A stretch of DNA of 64,000 bases from Salvia splendens (lineage: Eukaryota; Streptophyta; Magnoliopsida; Lamiales; Lamiaceae), in assembly GCF_004379255.2 (NCBI RefSeq), contig NC_056048.1, positions 4,774,001 to 4,838,000 on the forward strand, read 5' to 3'. Made by a program: the position numbers and the translations under genes. The notes below the pieces were generated by a model. That model saw only the letters and a program-made list of their open reading frames with translations. It made no database searches and had not been told where the DNA came from. Below, piece by piece: positions 34,075 through 47,100 of the stretch. How positions within the stretch are numbered: the stretch's first letter is position 1; each line of letters starts with the position of its first letter.

Positions 34075-35666
34075 GAAACAACAACGGCTTTAGTCATCAG
34101 ATCTCTGATCTGATCTTGGGGGGATGGGCTTGTTGGGGGAGAGTCATGACTCGTGATGGTGATTTGATCGGGAGGACGAGCTCAAGAGTAGGTCCGGCAG
34201 CGACACCTTTGAAGGCGCTATCGGGTGACGATGGCAATGCTACTCATAGTAAAGCAACCAAAAGGAAAAAAATACCATTGGCACACTGCATTCCAAATTC
34301 AAGAACTTGAAGCTTAGCTTAGCCGCTTTTTTCCCTATATGGTAGTTGTATTAATTGTTTGTTTGAATTATATTGCAAGTAGATGATACTACAAGGTTTT
34401 AGAAATTTCCAAATGTTTTTGCACTATAGCTGGGATTAATAAGCTGATAAAGTTAGCCCTCTTTGGTTCCGAAGCTTGGAAAGAGACTACTTGAGGAGTG
34501 TCTTGCATTGGTGTAGAAGCCAAGAGCTACTTGTTATTATCGTGTACAATTTGAATGTGAGATTAATATTAATTTCGATAGTAACACAAGTTAATAATTT
34601 GTTTGAACATATGTGAAATTGAAACTTGATTTAATCAATAATTAGCTTAATGATAAGCACAAGCTTTTATAATCTTTGTGCATAATTAATGAAGAGGTCA
34701 AATAAAGTGGTGCACGGTGTCGGTGGGCGTAACGCCTATTGCCCTAATTCCATTAAGTAATTAATTTGTTATGGTATGTCGGTTCGTTTGCCCATGCCTA
34801 CTTTCTTCACATTAATCAAACTTCCCAGAATAGCAAGGAATAAATCGCAAATTACCATTTTTGTTGCTCTATTTTTCATAATTTGTGTCATGACTGTTGT
34901 ATGTCTCTTTCCAAAAAAATTTACCAACCTTTAGTAATATCTCTTAAATAGGATTGGTAAAAAATTTAATACTCCAGCGTAAACGTATAAGTACATCATT
35001 TTACTTTAATATAAATGTATATTTAAATTATTAAAAATCAAATTGAATTTTAATTTTATAAATGTTAGTACCACCTAATAAGCTTATCAATGTACTTCTA
35101 CTTTAAAATTGACAATTTAGATGCATGTATCTTGATATCGGACTCGACCTAAGGTACAAAGGAAATAAAATTCAATTAAACCATGAAAAATAAGATTAAT
35201 ATTAATATATTATTCATCAACTTAAATCAAAATTCAATCAAACCATGAAAAAAATAAGATATCAACATTCATCCAATTAATAGGTGTAGTTGCCAAAAAA
35301 ATGATTGTTTCACCTAGATTATTTAAATGATAATCAACATCTAATGTAAATTTCAATATTAATAATTATGGATTATCCAGTGTTGAGTGTGTTTGTCAGA
35401 ATGAGGATATTTTCACGAAAAAAATAGAACTTATTATAAATAGATTGATTGGTATGTCATTTTCAATTTTGCGGTAATGTATGTAGTATGGTATGATTGG
35501 TGTACTAATCCACCTCTATGAAGGAAACGTTTTATCAATTGAATTGCACTTCGATGCTCTAAGTAGTTGGAACAATGGTTCTCAATTTATCTCATAATGA
35601 CTCAAACTTATTAATTGGAATTAAACATCTTACCAATTGAGTTGCACTTCGATCTAATGGTCTTAG
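34075..35666. other. Intergenic; left part of duplicated segment A
   Basis: An unrecognised Gly/Arg-rich ORF ends at 34310 (start unclear). From about 34697 (GTGGTGCACGGTGTCGGTGG) the sequence matches 43663 onward in copy B with small differences, so the duplication extends at least this far left. Confidence 0.6.
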
Positions 35667-36310
35667 ACTATCCACAACGCTGGGAAAAATTTGGGGTCGG
35701 ACCACACCTGGGATCCGACCCAAGGCCGCGCGCGTTGGAGGTGGTGGAGGCGCGCTCTAGACCGCGCTCGGGGACAGTGGAGAGGTACGGGGCAGAGCCC
35801 ACCTGCGGCCCGTCCGGTGTTGTTGGCACTGGGGACGTGCCTGGTCGCGACCCGTCCCAGCGTTGCAGGCGCACAGGTCGGACCCAACACCATTTATAAA
35901 AATTTGATTTTTGATTTTATTTTCATATCTATGCTCCACCACATTTTCATTTCTTCTACGTTACTCCTATGAATTTTTAAAAAATATAATTGTTCAACTT
36001 TTTCAATTTTTAGGAATTGCACTTTTTGGAATTTTAGGACTTGTAGTTTTTAGGATTTATAATTTTTTTAATTGCTAAGGTTTGTAATTATTAATTTCTG
36101 AATGAACAATGATTTTTTTGGGAATTATAGTTATTCAACGTTTTCAACTTTAAGAGTCAAATAGTTTAAAATTGTGAATAGTGCAATATAATGTTTGTGT
36201 CTTAAGTGAGACATTTAGAGTTATAGGAGTTGTGGCATGCCGCAAAGAAAAAAAGGAGAATGATGACGTGGACGGAATTCGAGGCTCGGCCCCGGACGGG
36301 ATTGAGGATG
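35667..36310. mobile_element. PIF/Harbinger-type MITE present only in copy A
   Basis: Ends GACTATCCACAACGC and, read inward from the right, GGGCATCCTCAATCC resemble each other and the ends of the Harbinger element at 56117 (GGCCATCCACAACGC). Flanks are TTA on the left and TTG on the right, an imperfect target duplication. The left ~200 bp is GC-rich. Copy B near 50100 lacks this block and runs straight to CAATGGTATAATCCCAC. Confidence 0.6.
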
Positions 36311-36659
36311 CCCTTGAATGGTATAATCCCACATGTCAGCCCAAAAATATTGCTAGAAAACCTTTCTTATCTCGTGGTGGGCCAAATACATTGATTTCCA
36401 TTTCCATCGCAATAGAGCTGCAATTCTCCATTGCAGTAATTCGCAAGCCTAAATCCACTTCTACTACGAGTATTTTGTTTCTTCTCAAAATTACCCTCCC
36501 AATTCCCATTTTTACGAAATGTTCTTCATTCATTCTGCATTATCAACCTTCATTTTAAATGCCTTTTCCGTTTCTCTCTTTTACCGCGATCAAACTAAGA
36601 AATTTACCGCCCCATTGAGTCGGAGTATATCATAATTTAAGTGCCTTTTGGAAAATTGA

Positions 36660-37259
36660 GCTAGCTCCAGATCGGATGCGCTCTTTGATCGAACCCGCAG
36701 AGATCTCTCTGTAATCCTCTCCATCGGAGTCCCCGTGGCTCTGATTGTTGCTCAATTATCTTCGAGGATTCGATCTTTCTCCCGTGGAAAAATCGGAAAT
36801 TGGACGAGTTGGAAGCGAGGATTAAACGTTTCATTTCAATTCCGCTTTTTTTTATGTGAGTACAGTTTAATTTTCTGCGTTGTGATGTTGATTTGTAGAT
36901 TATAGGTTTATTTTGTCCATATTTTGACTTTCTTTGCTGCTTAGGGTTCGGTAGTGAATGCTCACTTTGAATTGGCTTCTTGTAACCCTTCAATTTTCAA
37001 ATTGGTTTCAATTTCCTACTTTATTTCAAGTATACTTGAATTTTCAATTCGAAAAATGTTTTCTTTATTTGTTTTCGGCCTTTTGAGTTATTGGTCAAGA
37101 TTTTAATGTTTGAATTGATGCTTTCTGTTGGGGTGCTTATGTTAATGTTTAGTTCGTAGGTATTTTTCAGTTTCTGGGATGGTTGGAGATTGTGCATGCA
37201 ATCTAATTATAATTTTTAGTTACTTTCCTTGTAGTTACCTGGTAACTGAAGTTGGATAA
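36660..37259 (+). promoter_or_regulatory. 5' UTR and leader intron of WD40 copy A
   Basis: Leader exon from about 36660, donor near GTGAGTACAG (36855) and acceptor TTCCTTGTAG at 37234, then TTACCTGGTAACTGAAG before the ATG. The same layout is kept in copy B (50400-51035). Confidence 0.5.
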
Positions 37260-40200
37260 ATGTCATATCAAGTGGAAGAAATGGATTATGCGCCTGCTGA
37301 CTATGAAATGGGAGAAGTAGAAGAAGATATGTATTTTGCTGGTCGAATAATGGGAGGGGACACAGAATCTGAGGATGAGGATGAACATGATAATTTGGTT
37401 GGTTCAATAGCACCTTCAAATTTTATGATTGTTGATATCACTATAATCTTTTCAATTGTTATTGCCTGTTGGTTTTATACTTTTATTATTGGCGATATGT
37501 GATAACTTGAATGTTGGATTAGGACAATAAGATCACTGATACATCGGCTGCTGAGGCTCGGAGAGGGAAGGATATCCAAGGAATTCCATGGGAGAGGCTA
37601 AGCATAACTAGGGAGAAGTATAGACAGACTAGACTAGAACAGTACAAGAATTATGAGAATGTACTCCACTCCGGTGAGGAATCAGAAAAGGTAATAATTA
37701 GTCTTATATGGTAGCTGAACAGAGTTAGATTGCTTTTGTGCTTCTAGAAAATGTATAAACTATTGTTTTATTGATTCTAAAAGTGGTACTAACTTTTGTG
37801 GGTTTTTTAGGAATGCAAAGTAACTAGGAAAGGTGGAGCATATTATGAATTCTGGCAGAACACCAGATCAGTAAAATCAACCATTCTTCATTTTCAGGTA
37901 ATTGGTTGTGTTCCTCTTTGATGTTTGATGTTTGCTGTTTGCTGTTCGCTGTTCTTTCTAATGACCGTAAGTGCTTGGTACCAGCTAAATAATTGGATTG
38001 AACATTATGTCTTTGATCTTCTTTTCTGTTCGGGCTGAGAGTAAAATTGAATTTGAAGTGTACAAATGTACAATGATGTAATGATCTTCTGCCTCCATGA
38101 CGAGTTTTCTCATGTTAGATGTGTTTGGATGTGCGTCCTGATTTGTTACAGAACATTTGACAAAGTTAAAATGTTAAATGTAAAGCTAAATAGATGGCCA
38201 CTGCCACTGGCACAATACTATGATTCTCCACTTTTCTTGTAAATCCAGTTTCACAATGAGATTCAATTAGATGCATAAGAACATGCTATGCATAATCATG
38301 AATATTTTAAAAATATCTGGTGAGCATCGTTGCTTTTCTTTTTGGAGATACCATATATAAGTGTTATCAATCTCGTATGGCGGCTTATGGCGGTTCGCCT
38401 AAAAACTGCCACAGGGATATGGCGTATTAGTATGGCGGATATGGCGGTCAATAATTAAATAAATAAAATAATACTTATTATTCATACATAATTCAAAAAT
38501 TGAAAAATAACAAAAATATAACATCTAAAACTCTTAAAACAATTAATAAAGCATAAAATACAGCTCTAACATCCATGTTTCTTGCATAATGCCCCATTCC
38601 TAAATGCAGTACACACGCAATGTTGTCAAATGGCGGATATGGCGGTGCTATGGCAGCGCCATGTTGCTATGGCATTTCCACCACAGAACGCCATGCCATA
38701 GCACCATGGCGCCGCCATATCCGCTATTTGATAACATTGCCATATATTGAGCATCATTGTTGGTTATATTTATGTTGAATACATGTTTTCTGAGTTTCTG
38801 CCTGTTAACTGTTATTGCAGTTGAGGAACCTCGTTTGGTCAACGTCAAAGCATGATGTTTACCTCATGTCGCATTACTCAATAATTCATTGGTCTTCATT
38901 AAGTTCCAAAAAGACTGAAGTTCTTAATGTCTCTGGGCATGTGGCTCCATCAGAGGTACACCTCTTCCTAAATGATCATTTGTTTAGTAATTAAAGTTTG
39001 GGCTTCATGCTTCCTTTTTATGTACTCCATAATTTTGCTGACTTGTGTATCTCTTTTTATAGAAACACCCTGGAAGCCTACTAGAAGGATTTACTCAAAC
39101 TCAAGTAAGTACTCTGGCTGTCTGTGACAATTTGTTGATTGCTGGGGGATTCCAGGGTGAGCTCATTTGCAAGGTAATTCTCTCCCATGAAAGCTTTATT
39201 ATTTTTCTGCTTTGCCTTCTGCTCGGATTGAATTTTCATATTATGCAATTTACTACTAATAGTTGTGTTATTGGCTGTTATAGTATAACCTTGATTGTTT
39301 TTTTTTTCTCAAAAATTTGAGGCTCTGCTCAATCTGTGCTTGTTAAGTATCTTCCACTGGTTTGCAGATCATATGCATGCTGAGATGCTAGTGTACTGAG
39401 GATGCATACTGTGTTTATGTTTTGAATCTTTCTTTTGTCTCTTTATTGTTGAACGGATTTTCCTTTGTGATGCAGTATCTAGATAGACCTGGTGTTAGCT
39501 TTTGCACAAGGACAACTTATGATGATAATGCTATCACAAATGCAATTGAGATCTATGATGGTCCAAGGTTAGCTTTATTCTCAACTTATATTATGCCTTT
39601 GATAGCCTCTGGACCAGGAATTTATATATTCTATGATGTTTTACATTCACCAATCATATTCTGGAACTTATTCGTTTGAAATGCTTTCAGTGGCGCTGTT
39701 CATTTCACAGCATCAAATAATGATTGTGGAGTGCGGGATTTTGATTTGGAAAAATTTCAGCTTGTTAGACATTTCTCTTACCCGTTTCCTGTAAATGTAA
39801 GTTCAGTTTGTTATAGCTTATAAATGTGCTATAATTGGATAAAAGTTCCACGCATTGACATTTTATTTTCAAATTGTTAGAACTTGTGATATCTTTTGTG
39901 GACAATACAGAAAAAACTGACTAGCTACTTCACAAAACTTGCCAGAGTTAGAAAGATACAGTTATATCGTCTAGGGAACCTGTTTGATCATGTTGCTAAA
40001 ATATATTGTATTTTGTCTGCTCTGTCATTATATAAATCACACTCCTGAAAGTTTGAATGGTTATCTTTTGAAGACTGGTTAACGTACTGTAAAGTTACTT
40101 CTCCACAGTTACTTCTGTGATATATTGTTCTTGGGTCGAGTTCACATTAGCTGTGGTGTGTTAGATGCATGGCCATAGTTTCATATGCTGTACAAGATTA

Positions 40201-41100
40201 TTCCTCTTATGAAGTTGCTATCTTGGACATATATTCAAGTGGTTTTAGCATGTAGAAGATTGTGGAAGAAGTACTTTGATTAACAAAATGCTATAATTAT
40301 GAGATTTATGTGCTAAACATTGTATTGTATCTGTGTGTGGACATGCTCTTTTATTTAGTCTGCCTCCCATGTGTTTGTGCATGCGAGATGTTGCTGTGGT
40401 ATATATATGCACAAGGATGACCCGATGATTTTCTTTACAGCACACTTCTCTAAGTCCGGATAACAAGATTATTGCTATTGTTGGCGACAATCCTGTCGGG
40501 ATGCTCGTTGATTCACAAACTGGGAAGGTAGCATATTTTAGTTCTTTTATCAATTGCTATTAGCCACTAAGAACATAGGCAATCATAACGCAGAATGTCT
40601 TGGTTGTTTTTTTTTTTTTGCTGTGGATGAGGTCGTGCTTTTATTTGATGATATTATATTTTGGTGCTATACCTTTTTTTTTGTAGACCATCGGGTCTCT
40701 TCGTGGGCATTTGGACTTCTCCTTTGCCTCTGCTTGGCATCCAAATGGCTACATGTTTGCTACGGGGAACCAGGACAAAACATGCCGAGTCTGGGATGCT
40801 CGAAACCTATCAAAGTCAGTTGCTGTACTGAAAGGAAATCTGGGGGCCATTCGATCCATCCGATTCACATCCGATGGCCAGTTCATGGCCATGGCCGAAC
40901 CAGCTGACTTTGTTCACGTGTATGATGTGCAAAATGGTTTTGAGAAAGAGCAAGAGATTGACTTTTTTGGTGAGATATCTGGAGTTTCTTTCAGCCCTGA
41001 TACTGAATCCCTATTCATTGGGGTATGGGATCGCACCTACGGTAGCCTTCTTCAATACAACCGGTGTAGAAACCATTCATATCTCGACTCCTTAATGTGA
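37260..41100 (+). CDS. WD40-repeat protein, tandem copy A
   Basis: Nine coding exons: 37260-37397, 37523-37690, 37811-37897, 38821-38955, 39063-39173, 39476-39567, 39691-39796, 40441-40527, 40687-41100; 445 residues. Starts MSYQVEEMDYAPADYEMGEV, an acidic N-terminus with EDEDEHDNL, then ARRGKDIQGIPWERLSITR, a plant WD40-family signature. WD40 units include GHLDFSFASAWHPNGYMFAT with DKTCRVWDARN, and GNLGAIRSIRFTSDGQFMAM with HVYDVQN; the end is NHSYLDSLM. WD40 propellers are protein-interaction scaffolds; the exact role of this conserved plant subgroup is unknown to me. Differs from copy B at five residues that I can see, including Cys for Arg in LAVCDN. Intron 3 holds a hAT MITE absent from copy B, and intron 7 is ~350 bp longer. 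Confidence 0.93.
38359..38739. mobile_element. hAT-type MITE in intron 3 of WD40 copy A
   Basis: Ends AAGTGTTATCAA and, read inward from the right, CAATGTTATCAA lie between 8-bp duplications CCATATAT (38351-38358 and 38740-38747). The interior has many ATGGCGG units, a fold-back near 38640-38720, and an internal copy of the end sequence (CAATGTTGTCAAATGGCGG) near 38611. Copy B has only one uninterrupted CATATATTGAGC at this site. Confidence 0.88.
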
Positions 41101-41404
41101 ATATCTTGGATTTCTTCGTCGATTGTTGAGGAGAAACAATGTAGCATCTCTCTGGCCACCTGGAAGAGGTCTGGTCTGAAGATGGGTCAGTGTGTGCTGT
41201 ATCTTGGACCAACTGTTGTGTCATCAAATAACACCAACCGGTGACGGAGCAGTATATATAAGGTGCCTTGAATGTTTTATGATGCTGCCTCAAGTTGAAT
41301 CAAGGCTAGTCCTGTCTGGAAATGTCATTTGGTGATGTGTATATGAAAAATTCAATTTGTACCATTTAACTTTTTTTTTTGGGAGTAAAGAATGCTGACT
41401 GTCT

Positions 41405-41470
41405 GCGATTAGTGTTCATTGTTTTTATCTGTTAACCGCGATTAGTGTTCATTGTTTTTATCTGTTAACC
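41405..41470. repeat. 33-bp perfect tandem duplication
   Basis: GCGATTAGTGTTCATTG... is repeated twice in the region 3' of copy A. Copy B has a single diverged unit near 54470. Confidence 0.85.
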
Positions 41471-41792
41471 TTAATGAATGTGAAGCCTCAATATACGGCC
41501 ATTCCTTCGGGGAAAAGCCTCAGGCGGATGCGGATGCATTGCTTAACAGTCTGTTGGCCGGATGATCGGTGCATCTGCCCTAATTGAACTCATTATCACA
41601 CTTGTTCATCTCATTTAGGGTATATTAATCACAATTATGATGTAATTAGGGTGGATGCATCTAGATCCTGATATGCATTTCTTGTAATGGTTGGAGTATG
41701 AGACCAGAACAATGCAAAGTTGGAATATAGTAGTACTACTATGAATGTGAAATTCTGATAACTCAAAATTCCACATTTGCTCAAGTTGTGCA

Positions 41793-41985
41793 ACATCACA
41801 CCTCTCATCCTGCAACTCACCATCATCCCACAGAGAGCCATCTAGAGCTCAAGTTCTCTCTCTCGAGTGACCCGTCGTACTCCTCCACCGTGTGGAAGGT
41901 CAGGCTCCTCTTCCCGTCTTTGAAATCCGGCATGTCCTCTTGCAGCTTTTGGAGCGTGTGAATAGGCAGGGCTCTCTGCATTCAT
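41793..41985 (-). pseudogene. Decayed fragment of the MGC-start protein gene (copy A side)
   Basis: Segments match the gene at 54831-55574 in the same order and orientation: CATCACACCTCTCATCC, TCCTCCACCGTGTGGAAG, TCAGGCTCCTCTTCCCGTC, TTTGAAATCCGGCA and GGAGCGTGTGAATAGG. Material between them is deleted or replaced, and the N- and C-terminal parts are absent. It is the relic of the duplicated neighbour gene. Confidence 0.85.
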
Positions 41986-43853
41986 ACCACCTAATGGACC
42001 TGCCTTGATTGAATATGCTCAACTTTAACACTCCTTTTGGTAAATAGGTCTGAGCACACTCTATATTAGTTGTCTTTTTACAGTTTTCAAATGAATAAAT
42101 GTAGATGAAGGATAGAAATATCGGTTTTATAGAACTATAGGGTGAATACATTGATAAAACTTTTGAGTGTTTTTTTAAACTAATGTTTTTGGTTCTTGAT
42201 TTTATGTTTTGTTTAAAAGCTACTACTATCTTCCTGATTTTTCTGAATATATGTCTCATTTTCGACTACAAGCCAATTGATATGCACATCAAATTGAAAA
42301 TCATGAAAAATGCATAATTTGAGGTTGATATGTAAATTCTACAATTTGGCTTTGATAGTAATACAAGTTAATGGAGTATTTGCTTGAGCAAATGTGGAAT
42401 TGAAACTCAATTTAATCAATATTTAGCTTGATGATAAGCTCAAGCTCCTTCCTTTTGTCATTAACTTAGCTCGATTATATAATATTTTATAATTTATAGT
42501 AGTAAATAAATGAAAAGAGAGAAATATTTTACAAGAAAATGGTGTGTCCAATAACACTGTAGAAGAAAATAATACCAGTTCGGAAAGCGCTTGGGACGAA
42601 AGTGACGATCTTTCACCACCACCACCATGACCATTACGATTGTAATGGTATGAATTCATAACTTAGTAAGCATGATTATGATTCTTTTATCTTATATACT
42701 GATTGCTAATTTGTGCATCTATTTTGTTAATCCTAAATTAATGACAAAATGATGGACTCACTATTTTGTATCCAACATTCACTTCAATTGGTATCAGAAC
42801 CAAAATCTATGGCGTTATTGTAAATATATTGATGAGGCTTATGATTGAATTCTTCCATATTCCTAAGATATACCCCAATAGTATTTTCCAACTTTAACAT
42901 AGATATAAGGGATAGGTGGGACTAGTCACAAAAACTAGACTCAAACATGATTTTGATGGTGAGAATAGAAATGGAAAGAAAGTGTAGAGAGCAATGAGGG
43001 CAACCCTAGTCTACTTCTGCCAAGACTAGCACTCCGTTGGCTCTACTATTTATGGCTACACCTACCATAAATGCATACATTTACTTGACTTAACTAAGGA
43101 AGAAAATCAAACAACCTACAAATAGAAATTTGGATAATAATCTCATTATGGAGATGCTCTCAAAAGAGTCTTCAAAATAACATTCATCAAAGTGTTTCAA
43201 ATGACAAACCCTACTAAAAGTCTATATATAGTAGCCTTCAGAACAAAGAAAAGAAATACAACTTAAAAGGGTCAAACCTAGTTCGAGCACACACCTACCC
43301 GGTTCGGGTGGACCGTGCACAAGGGATACCCAGTCCGGGTGGACCCGCTATAATATTATGTTTTAATCCTGTGATATTATGCTCTGGTCCTTGTCGTGTC
43401 GTGTTAAGCTAAATTGTATAGTAACTTATAATCATTAACAATATGACTGCCAATTTTTGCATTACACGATAGCACGAACACCCACGAAATTATTAGGTTG
43501 AGACCTGATAAGAATCCGATGATTTCAAATTGGGTTAGAGTTTAGCCTTATTGGATTAGATCGATATCAGGTTGATCCGATAACCACTCAATCCACGCAA
43601 TTTGGTAGCCCTAGTTAATTGAGTTTTGCAAGTTGTTTATCAATCAAAATTGTGAAATAGGAGTGGTGCACCGTGCACGGTGTCTGGTGGGCGTAACGCC
43701 TAATCCATTAATTTGTTATGGTATGTTGGTTCGTTTGCATGTGCCTAGTTTCTTCGCATTAATCCAATTTCCCAGAATAGCCAAAGGAATAAATCGCAAA
43801 TTACAATATTTGTTGGTCTTTTTCATAATTTGTGTCATGACTTATATAGTTAT
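41986..43853. other. Junction between the duplicated segments
   Basis: AT-rich. 42285-42480 resembles 31010-31200 and part of 34560-34680. A primer-site-like TGGTATCAGAAC at 42790 hints at an old LTR element, but no LTR was identified. From 43663 the copy B duplication resumes (GTGGTGCACCGTGCACGG). No gene supported. Confidence 0.45.
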
Positions 43854-44046
43854 TGTTGGAAAGAAATCAAAGAACCAAATCACAAGCAAATATTCACGGA
43901 GATATGAAATTAATTGTAATTACCGTGCAATAAGGAAACGAGTACTAGGGTAAATCTTACCATATTTTGTAGAGGCTCCTCCCTATATAGAACATTGTAA
44001 ATCCGTGACAATACTTAGAATTGAATAAAAAGAAAGCCTTTTAACA
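43854..44046 (+). repeat. 5' LTR of the young Copia
   Basis: 193 bp, TGTTGGAAAG...TTTTAACA, containing CCTATATAGAAC as a probable TATA region and GAATAAAAAG as a probable polyadenylation signal. Confidence 0.95.
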
Positions 44047-44058
44047 TGGCATCAGAGC
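44047..44058 (+). other. Copia primer-binding site
   Basis: TGGCATCAGAGC directly after the LTR; one base different from the common TGGTATCAGAGC initiator-Met tRNA site. Confidence 0.85.
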
Positions 44059-44123
44059 AAGGCTCAGAAATAATTTCATCATAGCCTTTGTTTACCTCTC
44101 TCGACCTAAAGGCAGATTAAGCC

Positions 44124-47100
44124 ATGGCCGACGAAACCAAACCCCCAGTTCAAGACGACCACAAGCTACGGGTCAGCAAGAATGTGACCGTGGCAGTAAA
44201 GCTCAACGGGACGAATTACTCCATATGGAGCCGACTCATAAAGATCCAAATCGGGAGTAGACGAGTACTCCGCCACATCAACGGCAGCCCGCCACCACCC
44301 GAACCAGGGGCGGCTGGCTACACGGAGTGGGAGGAGACGGATTTAATCGTCTTCTCATGGATCCTTGACAATATCGAGACCGATATTGTCATCGACTTTG
44401 CTCACCACCAAACGGCGGAGGCGCTATGGAAGAGCCTAGCCGTGACTTTCGAAGCCACTTCGGATCCGTTCCTGCTATTCGACCTGGAGGAGAAGGCGGA
44501 AAACATTAAACAAGGAGAACAAAGTCTCGAGACGTATTGGCGACACCTACACGGAACCTGGATCGACGTGGACCGGTGTCAAGAAAAACCGGTCACGTGC
44601 TGTGACAAAGGAGTAGGGCAGTTCCGGAAATACATCGAGACACGCCGGCTATTCAAGTTTTTGACCGGCCTCAATCCAAAGTACGACCAGATGAAACGAG
44701 AAGTCCTCAAGGATCAACCATGGCCCTCAGCGGAGGTTGCATACGGCTGGATTAGACGAGAAGCCGCACGGCTAAGAATTATGCCGGCAACAAACATCAA
44801 CTCCAACACCGGTGCAATCAACGACGCTATATCATCATCGGGCAACGTCGGGCTCGGTTTTTCGGCCCGAAACCAGCAGCAACGAAGCGGACCACCACAA
44901 TACCGAACGGGAACGCCAAATGCCCCAAACCGCCGGCCATTTAAGCCCGACAAATCGAAGCTTTGGTGTTCTCACTGCGGAAAGCACAAGCACACCAAGG
45001 AGTCGTGCTTTCTTCTCGTCGGTTTTCCGGATTGGTGGGATGAGAACCAGAAATCCAAGGCGAGATTGGCTATTGGAGTAACCGAGAACGATGGAGGTAT
45101 GCTCCCAGCGACCGGAGCGGGCAACTCCGAGGCCACCAGCACTCACGGCCGACCGGAAACGAGAGGCGGGGCGGCTGGGGAAGCAGCGGTCGCGGAATAC
45201 AGAGGAGGCGGCGAGAGATTTGGAGGTACCGGGTTAGGGTTCTTTAACCCTAACCCCCTTTCACTCTCTACACTTAAGTCTCCCAAAACATTAAAATTGC
45301 ATAATTTACCCCATACTTTCCAATTAGGCCCCCAGATTCATGATACCTTGCAATTAGGCTCCCAGAAACCTGGAAATACGAAAAACACCCTCCCAAATTC
45401 GAAAAACGCATTTATTAGCCCTAATTACTTTGCGCCCCTTGAAAACACACATATTGCCTGCATGGCGAAAAATTCGCAGTGTAATACGGGTAGTGAGTGG
45501 ATTTTTGATTGTGGGGCCACAGATACTATGACTCATGAAAGGAAAGATTTTTCTGTTTTTGATGGGACAATTAAAAGCCAGATTCAAACTGCTGATGGTG
45601 AATTTACGTCTGTGCATGGAAGTGGAACTATTGAAATTACTCCGAGTCTGAAACTTAAGAATTGTCTCTATGTGCCAAAATTGTCTCACAAATTGATGTC
45701 TATTAGTCACGTGACTAAAGAGCTGAATTGTACTCTACTGATGCACCCGAATTTCTGTGTGTTACAGGATATCAGGACGAGGAGGATAATTGGGCGTGGC
45801 ACTGAGCGTCAAGGACTCTATTATGTGGACGAGATAGCTCATCAAGGTGGCGCTGCGATGCTTGCTCACGGATCTGCTAGTAGGGAAGCTTGGTTGTGGC
45901 ACCGAAGATTGGGTCATCCATCCGCGGGTTATTTTAAATTGCTTTTTCCCAAATTTTCGCATTTAAAAGACATTTCTTGTGAATCGTGTGTTTTTGCTAA
46001 GAATCATAGACAGTCGTTTAAATCCAATGATACACGAGTAAAAAACATTTTTTCTCTAGTTCATGCTGATGTGTGGGGCCCTGCGCCTATTAATGGTGAT
46101 CATGGTTTTAAATATTTCCTTCTGTTTGTTGATGATTGCACACGTATGACCTGGGTGTATTTTCTGCGAAATAAATCTGAAGTGTTTGAAAAATTTGTCA
46201 TATTTTTTAAAATGATTCAAACACAATTTCACAAAACAGTGTCAATCCTTAGGTCGGATAACGGGAGGGAATTTGTCAACAAAGACATGGAATTTTTTTT
46301 TAAAAAACACGGGTTAGTGCACCAAACCTCATGTCCTTATACGCCAGAACAAAATGGGGTAGCTGAGAGAAAAAATAGAATTCTTCTTGAAATAACTAGA
46401 GCTTTGTTTTTTGATTCCAATGTCCCCAAATTTCTTTGGCCGGAGGCAGTAGCTACCTCGGTCTATCTGGTAAACCGTCTTCCCACCAAAGTGCTTGATA
46501 TGAAAACACCTCTCCAAGTCCTCACGAAACAAACAAAGGTCCCTGAACCCCTCACTCTTCCGCTCAAAATCTTTGGCTGTTCTGTCTATGTGCATATCCC
46601 AAAACACGAACGAACTAAATTTTCTGCCTGCGCTGTAAAATGTGTCTTTCTTGGGTATGGGATAAATCAGAAAGGATATAGGTGCTATGATCCGTCATCT
46701 AGGAAAATAATCACCACTATGAATTGCAATTTTCTTGAGTCCGAGTATTTTTACCAAACCCAGCTTCGGGGTCAGGGGGAGAATGATGAAGTTAGGAATA
46801 GCCTAGGAAATGTAAATGGACCCCCAAGTTGGTTGGTGCCTCAATTAAGCAACTCCACCGTGGAACCAACAGAACAAGCTAGCGTCACCGCCGAGCAGGT
46901 CATGTCTGCTGTAGAACCTCCTCAGCCAACCGCGCCTCCATCCAATCCTCCTCCAGTGATATCTGAGGTAACTCCTGAATCCGATCCTGAGAATACATCT
47001 ATTACCGCTGACAATTCTGACACAGAGGAAGTCACTGCCGTCGATGGAGACACTGGCCGGTATATTCTTCCTCACCGCAGTACTCGAGGAGTTCCGCCAA

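Noticed and set aside
36661..36993. Minus-strand ORF kept in both duplicated segments (also at 50402)
   Set aside because: Present in both copies only because the segments are near-identical; it lies antisense to the WD40 leader exon and resembles no protein I know.
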